This document shows, in pieces, positions 1 through 7,360 of a stretch of 19,596 bases of DNA (positions are counted from its first letter, which is position 1; every line of letters begins with the position of its first letter). Both the position numbers and the translations under genes were made by a program. Source of the stretch: M55B112 sp040880545 (GTDB taxonomy: Bacteria; Bacteroidota; Bacteroidia; Bacteroidales; GCA-2748055); NCBI GenBank assembly GCA_040880545.1, contig JBBDIE010000130.1:1-19596 (forward strand), given 5' to 3'. The notes under the pieces are model-generated. The model was given only the letters and a program-made list of their open reading frames with translations, was not told where the DNA came from and did no database searches.

Positions 1-299
1 CTGCCAAAGAACAGTAAAATCAATCCTGTAAAAAGATGTGTATAAAGATTAGCTCGTGGAGAGGGGGCCAGGGGGTGAGGTGTTACAACTGTACATTATG
101 GACAGACACTATTTAATAACATATATCTTTTCATTGCATTAACCATTGGCTTCATTAAATTTAAACATTCAAACCGAATCAGATAAATCGGCATTAATTA
201 TTAATTGAAACCTGCAGATTAGGGAAAAACAGCAAGCGATTCGCCAAACCTGGTTAATTCTTTTTCCCGAATTTAGGGTAATAATACAACAAACAGAAA
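1..299. other. Non-coding left edge of the window
   Basis: All three plus frames close within the first 50 bases, and I found no minus-strand frame with a plausible start here, so I see no gene. The region is AT-rich apart from one sharply G-rich patch at about 58-82, which is listed separately. It contains AT-rich near-palindromes around 155-165 and 193-208 and presumably carries the promoter of the Lrp-type gene that follows. I could not find a convincing TAnnTTTG -7 box. Confidence 0.6.
58..82 (+). repeat. G-rich motif, possible dispersed intergenic repeat
   Basis: Two G5 tracts separated by CCA are flanked by GGAGA on the left and TGAGGT on the right, inside AT-rich surroundings. I recall very similar G-rich intergenic motifs recurring in genomes of Bacteroidota and some other phyla. 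Only one copy lies in this window, so calling it a repeat is an inference. The four G runs could also form a two-tier G-quadruplex on this strand. Confidence 0.3.
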
Positions 300-764
300 A
301 TGGAAGTACCAATACAAATTGACAGTCTGGATAAGAAAATATTATCACTGATCACAAAGAATGCCAGGATCCCCTACCTTGAGGTGGCCAGGGAGTGTAA
401 TGTTTCCGGGGCTGCCATTCACCAGCGTATTCAGCGATTGTTGAAACTGGGTATCGTTTCCGGTTCGGAATTTACACTGGACCCGAACAAGATCGGATTT
501 CATACATGCGCCTATGTGGGCATTTTTCTCGACAATGCAGGGCTCTACCCCGAAGTGGTTCAGCAACTGGAAAAAATATCGGAAATTACCCAGTGTCATT
601 ATATCACCGGTGGATATTCCATATTCATTAAGGTGTACACCAGGAACAACGAAGATCTGAAGCACGTGCTTGTGGATAAGGTCCAGGCTATTTCAGGCGT
701 ATCAAGAACGGAAACTTTCATTTCACTGGAGGAGAGTTTCAACCGGCAGATCCCCCTGGAGTAG
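300..764 (+). CDS. Lrp/AsnC-family transcriptional regulator
   Basis: A 154-residue protein of the usual Lrp/AsnC length. Residues 8-60 form the winged helix-turn-helix: LDKKILSLITKNAR, then the recognition part VSGAAIHQRIQRL, then the GIV wing. Residues 70-145 match the RAM (amino-acid-binding, oligomerising) domain, with the typical GGYSIFIKVYTRNNEDL segment. Family members are DNA-binding feast/famine regulators that respond to amino acids or other small ligands; the ligand and targets here are unknown. The ATG start gives a full-length domain and there is no clear Shine-Dalgarno sequence. Its last 26 bases overlap the 3' end of rlmB on the other strand. It stands alone, so the neighbours do not identify its regulon. 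Confidence 0.93.
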   Translation: MEVPIQIDSLDKKILSLITKNARIPYLEVARECNVSGAAIHQRIQRLLKLGIVSGSEFTLDPNKIGFHTCAYVGIFLDNAGLYPEVVQQLEKISEITQCHYITGGYSIFIKVYTRNNEDLKHVLVDKVQAISGVSRTETFISLEESFNRQIPLE

Positions 765-1512
765 TAAGGAACAACCGCTGTCTGACTACCTCATACATAA
801 GGATCCCGGCCGCCACGGAAACATTCAGCGAGCCAATGCCGCCGTATTGCGGGACAGACACTGTTTGGTCCGCGTATTCCAGCAATGGTTTGGAGATACC
901 CACATCTTCGGCCCCCATTAAAATAGCGGCCGGACCTGATAAATCGGCCCCGTACATCGTTTTACCAGCCTTTTCACTGGCAGCAATAACCTGTAATCCA
1001 CTGTTTTTGAGATACTCCAACAGCACCCGCAAATCGGGGTGCCGGCACACCGGGATACTGTGCAGTGCCCCGGCCGAGGTTTTAATCGCTTCGGAGGTGA
1101 TCCGTGCCCCCCCCTTATGGGGTATCACAATTGCATCCACACCGGCACACGCTGCGGTTCTCGCGATGGCTCCAAAGTTACGCACATCAGAAATCTGATC
1201 CAGCACCAAAATCAATGGCGTTTTACCTTTTTCGAACACCTGTGGCAGGATAAACTCAATTTCACCATAGGTGATTTCCGATATATAGGCAATCACCCCC
1301 TGGTGATTTTTCCGGGTTATGGAATTCAGTTTTTCCATGGGTACATGCTGAAACGGAATTTTCCCGTCTATCAGCCTGCTCCTGAGTTCACTGAATGAAT
1401 CACTTGTTCCGCGTGAACTCTTGATCAGTACTTTCTCCAGTTCCCTTCCGGCCTCCAGTGCCTCGGTTACCGCGTGTATGCCAAATACGATTTGGTCCTT
1501 CTGTTTTTCCAT
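739..1512 (-). CDS. rlmB: 23S rRNA 2'-O-ribose methyltransferase, RlmB/TrmH (SpoU) family
   Basis: A 257-residue SpoU/TrmH-family (SPOUT, trefoil-knot) methyltransferase. Residues 8-85 are the N-terminal substrate-binding domain (VFGIHAVTEAL, then KNHQGVIAYIS). The catalytic motifs follow: motif 1 LDQISDVRNFGAIARTA at about 104-120, with the conserved Asn and Arg; motif 2 ILMGAEDVGIS at 197-207; and motif 3 GSLNVSVAAGILMYE at 227-241. The expected reaction is SAM-dependent 2'-O-methylation of a 23S rRNA guanosine (Gm2251 in E. coli). I chose the ATG at 1512 because it begins the conserved domain and overlaps the upstream stop codon as TAATG, which implies translational coupling. A start at 1548 would add 12 unlikely residues. 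It is the last gene of the minus-strand cluster. The exact rRNA target is inferred from the family. Confidence 0.93.
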   Translation of the reverse strand: MEKQKDQIVFGIHAVTEALEAGRELEKVLIKSSRGTSDSFSELRSRLIDGKIPFQHVPMEKLNSITRKNHQGVIAYISEITYGEIEFILPQVFEKGKTPLILVLDQISDVRNFGAIARTAACAGVDAIVIPHKGGARITSEAIKTSAGALHSIPVCRHPDLRVLLEYLKNSGLQVIAASEKAGKTMYGADLSGPAAILMGAEDVGISKPLLEYADQTVSVPQYGGIGSLNVSVAAGILMYEVVRQRLFLTTPGGSAG

Positions 1513-2792
1513 TACCTGCTTAATGAGTAAACTTTTCCCGATCGCCATGAACTAACAGCAGCCGACCAGTATTGCATTGTTTCCAGATTCTTTCTCCAGG
1601 TCAGATCGTGGTTCGAATAGATCCCCTGTTTCCTTTCGAAAACAAATTCTATTACTTTTCCCTGCCTGCGTGAAATATAATACCACCGCTGTTCCGATCC
1701 ACTGTCTTTCATCCTGTCGGGTGGCCCGAACAGCATAAAAACCATTCCCCTGTCGGTTTTCCACCCTTCTCTGTCAGCGGTGAAGTAAAGATTCGAGTAA
1801 AGCACCCTGTTATAATAAACCCGGATCAATTCCCTGGAACGATCCCGTGTGTCTGACCGGTTCAGCCAGAAATCGTCTACGGCACGTTTCAGGTTCGCTG
1901 CCCTCTCCATATTCCTGTATTCCGTTTCTGTGGCGATATAAAACAGCGGTTCCATGAGTCCCCGCTCCGATTTCACCTGTGGATAATCAACTCCGAAATT
2001 ATGAAGTGTAATTCCCGCACGGCTCACGGAATCGAGTCTGAAATGATACATACCCTGTTCGGGTAGTGTAAAGATCGTGGTGTCTGAATAGGCAAGTGCG
2101 ATGGTTGTATCGGGCTCAATATTAAAATAAGAGGGAGCATCCAGGGTAACCCGGGGCCGGGGAGTTTCATGCTCGGGTTTGAAAAAGTCCAGAAAGATCG
2201 TATCATAACCGGGCAGCCGGTATTTTAAACTGAAAACTTCTCCCGGGGATATGTAATTCAAAAACCTGGGGTAGCCTGTCAGGGCCGATACAACGCTGAA
2301 ATTCTGTGCAGAAAGCACATTTGTTTTGTCAATATAGAGATGCTTAAGCCCCAGTATTCCCCGCTGCATATCCCTGGATTCGAGCCTGATCATGTATTGT
2401 TTGCCCGCGTTGATAAGCAGTACCCTGGTGGAAAAATAGGCCGATCTTTCCTGGTCCTTCCTTCCAAGTTTCAGGGTGAATCCTGCGGAATCACTCATGG
2501 CAACGATTGCCCCGGCTTCATCCAGTTCGTAAATGGTATAATTGATGGCTACCATGGCCCTGTACTCCGCCTCCTCATTGGCCTGGTTAAAAAGCAATTC
2601 TCCAGGAAAAAGCCGGATATATAACGATGTCATATTGTCGCTCAGATGGTAGAACCGGTATTCCGCATTCAGTGAAAATTCACTTGGATTATAGAGTGCA
2701 GAATATTGCGCGGCCGGTGTTGAAACATCCTTTGTAAGAACGCATCCCGAGAGCACCCCAACAATAAGAACGATATATTTAATTTTGTTCAT
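1512..2792 (-). CDS. GWxTD-domain lipoprotein
   Basis: A 426-residue exported protein. The N-terminus MNKIKYIVLIVGVLSGC is a signal peptide II with lipobox LSGC (lipidated Cys17). The middle (about 40-280) is beta-rich, without a domain I recognise. The C-terminal 100 residues carry the GWxTD domain, named for GWKTD at 343-347, followed by RGMVFMLFGPPD and a WYY/EFVF strand pattern. This domain is widespread in Bacteroidota and some other phyla; its function is not established. The start at 2792 was preferred over 2873 because it places the signal peptide at the N-terminus and avoids overlap with the ABC-F gene. The stop overlaps the rlmB start. It is probably anchored in the envelope facing the periplasm. 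Confidence 0.88.
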   Translation of the reverse strand: MNKIKYIVLIVGVLSGCVLTKDVSTPAAQYSALYNPSEFSLNAEYRFYHLSDNMTSLYIRLFPGELLFNQANEEAEYRAMVAINYTIYELDEAGAIVAMSDSAGFTLKLGRKDQERSAYFSTRVLLINAGKQYMIRLESRDMQRGILGLKHLYIDKTNVLSAQNFSVVSALTGYPRFLNYISPGEVFSLKYRLPGYDTIFLDFFKPEHETPRPRVTLDAPSYFNIEPDTTIALAYSDTTIFTLPEQGMYHFRLDSVSRAGITLHNFGVDYPQVKSERGLMEPLFYIATETEYRNMERAANLKRAVDDFWLNRSDTRDRSRELIRVYYNRVLYSNLYFTADREGWKTDRGMVFMLFGPPDRMKDSGSEQRWYYISRRQGKVIEFVFERKQGIYSNHDLTWRKNLETMQYWSAAVSSWRSGKVYSLSR

Positions 2793-2827
2793 CTGGCTTC
2801 CTGTTCCGGTGTACAAAATACTCAATT

Positions 2828-4759
2828 TCAACCACGTTTCAAATTCTCCAACCGGTCGGACATTGTTTCCCATTCCTTCATCAGTTGTGTCAGTTCATTT
2901 TGTCTCTTCTCATAAGATATGAACATCTCCGGGTCACCGATATTGTCCCCTTCGGCCATCTCCTGATCCATTTTTTTCAATGCATCTTCCATTTGCCCAA
3001 TCTGCAACTCAATCTCTTTCACCTTCCTTTCAGCCTTGCGAATCTTCTTATCGAACTCCTTTTTTTCCTGGTAATTAAGTTTTGTAACCGGTTTTTCCTG
3101 CCTTGCCAGGCTTTTTTCAGATTTTCCCTTATGCTCTATTTCACGGATGGATTTTATTTTCCGCTTTTCCAAAAATTCAAATATTCCGCCATCGTACTCC
3201 CTGATTCCCTGGTTTCTGAATTCAAATACCTTATCAACCAAACCATCCAGGAACTCCCTGTCGTGCGATACCACGATCAGTGTACCGTCGTATTGCAGCA
3301 ATGCATTTTTCAATATATCCTTCGACCGCATGTCCAGGTGGTTGGTTGGCTCGTCCAAAATCAGCATGTTAAAAGGCTGAAGAATCATCACCGCCATGGC
3401 TAGTCTTGATCTTTCTCCCCCGGAGAGAACTTTCACCTTCTTGTCAATGTCATCTCCCCGAAACAGAAAAGCGCCCAGGATATCCCGCATCTTTGCACGA
3501 ATATCACCCACCGCGATGGCATCCACGGTTTCAAATACCGTTTTATGCTCCTTCATGAGCTCATCCTGATTCTGTGCAAAATATCCCAGCTCCACGTTAT
3601 GGCCAAGCTGCAACTTCCCTGCATGTTGAAGCTCCCCGACAATGATACGCGACAGGGTCGTCTTTCCTTCACCGTTACGCCCCACGAATGCCACTTTTTC
3701 ACCTCGCTGGATCACCAGGTCTATATCTTTCAACACCTGGTTTTCTCCATAGGATTTGGAGAGCCCTTTCGCCTCAACAACGATCTTTCCCGATCGTTTG
3801 GCAGGTGGAAACCGCAAATTCATCACCAGGTTATCTTCCTGTTCCACCTCAATCCTGTCAATCTTCGACAGTTGCTTGACCCGCGACTGTACCTGAACCG
3901 CTTTGGTGGCCTTATACCTGAATCGTTCAATAAACTTCTCGGTATCTTTGATCATCTTCTGCTGGTTCTGGTAAGAGGCCAGCTGGTGCCCGATCCGTTC
4001 CTCCTTCAAATTCGTGTATTCCGAATAACCTACTTTGTAGTCATAAATATTACCCAGCGACAGGTCCAGTGTTCTGTTGGTTACATTGTCCAGGAAAACC
4101 CTGTCGTGCGAGATCACCAGTACCCCGCCCGAATAGGACGATAAGTAGCTTTCCAGCCACTCGATGGAGTCAATGTCCAGATGGTTGGTAGGCTCATCAA
4201 GCAGGATGTAGTCAGGCTTTCTCAGTAAAATCTTGGCAAGCTCAATACGCATTCTCCACCCCCCTGAAAATTCATTCACGGGCCGGTCCATCTCCCCTGG
4301 TGAGAAACCAAGCCCTACCAATGTCTGTTCAATGTCGGCATGTATCGCGTTGCCCCCCTCTATTTCAAACCTGTCACTCACCGTCCCAAGCTGTTCAATC
4401 AGCTTCATATAACCATCCGATTCATAATCTTCACGTTCGGCCAGCTTCCTGTTTATTTCGGCCATCTTCGCCTCCAGTTTCAGGATATGCGCAAAGGCCT
4501 GCAGGGTCTCGTCGTAGAGGGTCCGCTCCCCCGAATGTTTCATCTGCTGCGGTAAGTAACCGATGTCCAGCGTTTCAGCCTTAACAACGGATCCTTCATC
4601 GGGCTGTTGCTTCCCGGCAATGAGATTAAGGATCGTGGTTTTTCCTGCACCGTTGCGTCCCACGAGTCCTACACGGTCACCTTTGTTCAACTGAAACGAA
4701 ATACTGTCGAACAGGGTGAATCCTCCAAATCTTATGGTAATATTATCTATTGATATCAT
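2828..4759 (-). CDS. ABC-F family ATP-binding protein (YheS-like), translation-associated
   Basis: A 643-residue soluble protein with two ABC ATPase domains and no membrane segment, which is the ABC-F architecture. The first domain has Walker A GRNGAGKT (34-41), signature FSGGW (164-168) and Walker B DEPTNHLD (188-195). The second has GRNGEGKT (360-367), LSGGE (445-449) and DEPTNHLD (469-476). Between them, residues about 245-310 form the charged interdomain linker (RFRYKATKAVQVQSR) that in studied ABC-F proteins reaches the P-site tRNA. Residues about 560-642 are a lysine/glutamate-rich C-terminal coiled coil. Family members bind the ribosomal E site and help resolve stalled or drug-bound ribosomes; which role applies here is unknown. 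The ATG at 4759 starts at the conserved domain and overlaps the DUF1643 stop as ATGA. A start at 4858 would add a tail unlike the family. Confidence 0.94.
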   Translation of the reverse strand: MISIDNITIRFGGFTLFDSISFQLNKGDRVGLVGRNGAGKTTILNLIAGKQQPDEGSVVKAETLDIGYLPQQMKHSGERTLYDETLQAFAHILKLEAKMAEINRKLAEREDYESDGYMKLIEQLGTVSDRFEIEGGNAIHADIEQTLVGLGFSPGEMDRPVNEFSGGWRMRIELAKILLRKPDYILLDEPTNHLDIDSIEWLESYLSSYSGGVLVISHDRVFLDNVTNRTLDLSLGNIYDYKVGYSEYTNLKEERIGHQLASYQNQQKMIKDTEKFIERFRYKATKAVQVQSRVKQLSKIDRIEVEQEDNLVMNLRFPPAKRSGKIVVEAKGLSKSYGENQVLKDIDLVIQRGEKVAFVGRNGEGKTTLSRIIVGELQHAGKLQLGHNVELGYFAQNQDELMKEHKTVFETVDAIAVGDIRAKMRDILGAFLFRGDDIDKKVKVLSGGERSRLAMAVMILQPFNMLILDEPTNHLDMRSKDILKNALLQYDGTLIVVSHDREFLDGLVDKVFEFRNQGIREYDGGIFEFLEKRKIKSIREIEHKGKSEKSLARQEKPVTKLNYQEKKEFDKKIRKAERKVKEIELQIGQMEDALKKMDQEMAEGDNIGDPEMFISYEKRQNELTQLMKEWETMSDRLENLKRG

Positions 4760-5364
4760 TTCATCTCCATATATTCCCCCGCCGGATCCATTGTGTAATC
4801 GTATCCCCACATCAAACCATGCAACGGGTTTTTTGTTTTCACTTTCCCTGATATACAAAATATTTTCTGTTCGGGAATTTCTTTTAGTAACTGTTTCACC
4901 CGGTATATGCGCTCTGCATACAATGCTCTGTCAATACCACTGGTATTTCCCCAGCCCAGGATCACGTAATCACACTCCTGCAGCGTGGATCGGATCACGT
5001 GGTCATTCTCCTCACCAATGGCCTTCATCGGCCCTTCGCGGAGAAACACTTCGTTGAGGTCTTCCGGTTCAGTTGCCCTGTAAGCAAATATATTCAGAAT
5101 GTGCAGCCACCGTACATCATTCAGTCGGTGGTAAATATACGTCTCCACCTTCCTGATTGTGGCATCAGCCATTTGCTCATCCGCTGCACTCGGGTTCTTC
5201 ATGATCACTGCCGCCGTTTTGTTCCTGCCCTGATCCAGTAGTGTATCCCCGAATTTCATCGATAACAGGTATCTGAAACAGCCGTCACCGGAAAAGACCG
5301 CTTCAACCGAGCTCAACTCAATATGCTCAAAATGTGGTATTTGACGTCCTATCCGGGGCATCAT
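4756..5364 (-). CDS. DUF1643 domain-containing protein
   Basis: About 202 residues from the ATG at 5364, with another ATG directly after it at 5361. The DUF1643 hallmarks occur in order: FSGDGCFRYLL, a MKNPSAAD segment followed by DATIRK, ILNIFAYRATEP, GEENDHVI, the VILGWGN strand, and a C-terminal GKVKTKNPLHGLMWG. No biochemical function is established for the family. A GTG at 5418 would extend the protein by 18 residues but would abut the divergent DUF302 start with no spacer, so the internal ATG is preferred. It appears to be the first gene of the minus-strand cluster and shares an ATGA stop/start overlap with the ABC-F gene, so the two are probably translated in a coupled manner. A near-consensus -7 box (GAAATTTG on the minus strand, 5388-5381) is possible but weak. 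Confidence 0.82.
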   Translation of the reverse strand: MMPRIGRQIPHFEHIELSSVEAVFSGDGCFRYLLSMKFGDTLLDQGRNKTAAVIMKNPSAADEQMADATIRKVETYIYHRLNDVRWLHILNIFAYRATEPEDLNEVFLREGPMKAIGEENDHVIRSTLQECDYVILGWGNTSGIDRALYAERIYRVKQLLKEIPEQKIFCISGKVKTKNPLHGLMWGYDYTMDPAGEYMEMK

Positions 5365-5418
5365 AAAATAGTTAAACGAACAAATTTCGTCCTGTGTTGT
5401 ACATAATATATAAACCAC

Positions 5419-5910
5419 ATGATAATGAATAAAATGGTAACAGGTCTAATTATCGGCGTCATCGCCGGAACAACAATCACGCTATTGATCATCTTTTTTA
5501 GTGCACCGTCCATGATGTTCAAAGAGAACAAAAGTAATTATGATTTTCAAACAACAATTACCGAATTGGAAAAATCGGTGGAGGCTGTTGGTTGGAAAAT
5601 TCCCCATGTAAATGATATGCAGGAGACAATGCACAAATTTGGTAAAGAGGTGAAGCAGGTCAAGGTTTACGAGATCTGCCAACCCGGACATGCTTACAAA
5701 ATCCTCAGTCAGGATGATGAGCGCATCGTATCTTCATTAATGCCATGCCGGATTGCGATCTACGAAAAATCCGACGGATCCGTTTACCTCTCGCGTCTGA
5801 ATGCAGGACTGATGTCCAAACCCATGAGGAAAATTATCCGTACAACAATGAAGGACGCATCAGACGAAACGGAACAAATTTTAAAACCTGTAATTAGCAT
5901 GGCAGATTGA
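5419..5910 (+). CDS. Membrane-anchored DUF302 protein
   Basis: A 163-residue protein with one N-terminal hydrophobic helix (about residues 8-28, GLIIGVIAGTTITLLIIFF), followed by a soluble DUF302 domain. The domain shows the family pattern EICQPGHAY at 85-93, LMPCRIAIYEK at 107-117 and SRLNAGLM at 125-132, with conserved cysteines at 87 and 110. The helix lacks a clear cleavage site, so the domain is probably tethered, most likely on the periplasmic side. DUF302 proteins have no settled function. Starts at 5425 or 5434 would also keep the helix intact; the true start is uncertain because 5419 directly abuts the alternative GTG of the divergent DUF1643 gene. It is followed by rlmD, which has its own candidate promoter. 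Confidence 0.85.
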   Translation: MIMNKMVTGLIIGVIAGTTITLLIIFFSAPSMMFKENKSNYDFQTTITELEKSVEAVGWKIPHVNDMQETMHKFGKEVKQVKVYEICQPGHAYKILSQDDERIVSSLMPCRIAIYEKSDGSVYLSRLNAGLMSKPMRKIIRTTMKDASDETEQILKPVISMAD

Positions 5911-5939
5911 TAATTTGTACCGCGGGTATGCTATCTTTG
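5907..5939 (+). promoter_or_regulatory. Candidate Bacteroidota promoter for rlmD
   Basis: TATCTTTG at 5932-5939 is an exact match to the -7 consensus TAnnTTTG. Two candidate -33 elements lie upstream: TTG at 5907-5909 (22-base spacer) and TTTG at 5914-5917 (14-base spacer). Transcription would begin about 10 bases before the rlmD ATG at 5957. The -33 region overlaps the stop codon region of the DUF302 gene. Confidence 0.5.
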
Positions 5940-5956
5940 CCCCATAAAATACAGAG

Positions 5957-7360
5957 ATGGGAAGAAAGAAGTTGCCTGCTTATCAGGGCGTTACAATAGA
6001 AGACATCGCAGCAGAAGGAAAGTCACTGGTACGTGTGGATGATGTGGTGGTTTTTGTTACCGGTGCGATTCCTGGTGATGTGGTTGATCTGCAGGTGATC
6101 AGGAAGCGGAAAAACTACAGGGAGGCGAAAGTAACCAGGTACGTTAAATATGCTGAACAGCGCGTGGAGCCGTTCTGTTCCCATTTTGGTATCTGCGGGG
6201 GCTGCAAATGGCAACACCTCCCCTACCGTGAGCAACTCAGGTACAAGGAAAAACAGGTACTGGATGCGCTTACACGGATAGGAAAAACAGCCATCGCTAC
6301 CATTGATCCCATTATCGGTTCGGAAAAAACCGAATTTTACCGAAATAAACTTGAATATACATTCTCAAACCACCGGTGGTTATCGGATAAGGAGGCTGCC
6401 GGGGATGATTTAATCGAAAACCGGAATGGACTTGGATTTCATGTGCCGGGCAGATTTGACCGCGTAGTGGATGTGGATAAATGTTACCTGCAGGATGAAC
6501 CAAGTAATCTCATCAGGGATACGGCCAGGAATTTTGCCCATAAAAAAGGGCTCAGCTTTTATGATCACAGGTCCAATGAAGGTTTGCTAAGGAACCTGAT
6601 CATACGAACCACCACTACAGGTGAACTGATGGTGGTGCTTGCAGTTCAGTATGACCAACCGGTTGTCTATGAGATGCTCGATGACCTTAGTAAAAAAGTG
6701 ACGGGAATTACCAGCCTGATGTATGTGGTTAATCCAAAGAAGAATGAAACCTTGTTTGACCAGGAGATCAGGCTGTACAAGGGGCGAGACCATATCATCG
6801 AAGAGATGGACGGACTGCAATTTAAGATAGGTCCCAAATCATTTTTTCAGACAAATACCTTACAGGCATTGCAGCTCTATCGTACAGCCAGGGAATTTGC
6901 CGGATTAAAAGGAGATGAAACCGTTTACGATCTCTATACAGGAACAGGCACCATCGCCAATTATATCGCCTCCGCTGCCGGTAGGGTAATCGGCATCGAA
7001 TCGGTACCTGAAGCCATTGATGATGCCGTGGTGAACGCAGGTTTGAATCATATTACCAATACCGTTTTCCATGTGGGAGACATGAAAGATATATTCAGCA
7101 CCGGATTTCTGGCAGAAAATGGATCTCCCGATGTGATTATCACAGATCCGCCCAGGGCTGGAATGCACCAGGACGTGGTTGTGGAGATCCTGAAATCGGG
7201 TGCGAAAAAGATCGTCTATGTAAGTTGTAACCCTGCCACACAGGCCAGGGATGTGCAACTGCTTTCCGAAGGTTACAATGTAATCAGAAGCCAGGCCGTG
7301 GATATGTTTCCCCATACACACCATATTGAAAATATCCTGTTGCTGGAGAAAAAATCCTAA
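5957..7360 (+). CDS. rlmD: 23S rRNA (uracil-C5)-methyltransferase, RlmD/RumA type
   Basis: A 467-residue class I RNA methyltransferase of the TrmA/RlmD family. Residues about 5-65 form the TRAM RNA-binding domain. Cysteines 74, 80, 83 and 176 (FCSHFGICGGC, then DKCYLQ) match the four ligands of the 4Fe-4S cluster in RlmD. The catalytic domain has SFFQTN (295-300), the SAM loop DLYTGTGTI (325-333), DPPRAG (397-402), the nucleophile Cys424 in YVSCNPAT, and a C-terminal HHIEN with the likely general base Glu458. The expected product is m5U in 23S rRNA (U1939 in E. coli). A single TrmA-type enzyme could modify a different uridine, so the site is inferred. The stop overlaps the stop of the convergent AGCS gene by 4 bases. 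Confidence 0.92.
   Translation: MGRKKLPAYQGVTIEDIAAEGKSLVRVDDVVVFVTGAIPGDVVDLQVIRKRKNYREAKVTRYVKYAEQRVEPFCSHFGICGGCKWQHLPYREQLRYKEKQVLDALTRIGKTAIATIDPIIGSEKTEFYRNKLEYTFSNHRWLSDKEAAGDDLIENRNGLGFHVPGRFDRVVDVDKCYLQDEPSNLIRDTARNFAHKKGLSFYDHRSNEGLLRNLIIRTTTTGELMVVLAVQYDQPVVYEMLDDLSKKVTGITSLMYVVNPKKNETLFDQEIRLYKGRDHIIEEMDGLQFKIGPKSFFQTNTLQALQLYRTAREFAGLKGDETVYDLYTGTGTIANYIASAAGRVIGIESVPEAIDDAVVNAGLNHITNTVFHVGDMKDIFSTGFLAENGSPDVIITDPPRAGMHQDVVVEILKSGAKKIVYVSCNPATQARDVQLLSEGYNVIRSQAVDMFPHTHHIENILLLEKKS

Noticed and set aside
836..1398. Two overlapping plus-strand frames opposite rlmB
   Set aside because: Both are mirror frames of a gene with clear SpoU motifs and have no independent support.
2885..3403. 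172-codon open frame on the plus strand
   Set aside because: It is antisense to the C-terminal half of the ABC-F gene, with a composition typical of a mirrored frame and no domain.
3545..4144. 199-codon open frame on the plus strand
   Set aside because: It lies wholly antisense to the well-supported ABC-F gene, has no recognisable domain and is low in conserved-looking features; it is a shadow frame.
5381..5388. GAAATTTG on the minus strand as a promoter for DUF1643
   Set aside because: It differs from the consensus in the first position, which is usually conserved, and no -33 element is found. It is mentioned only within the gene entry.
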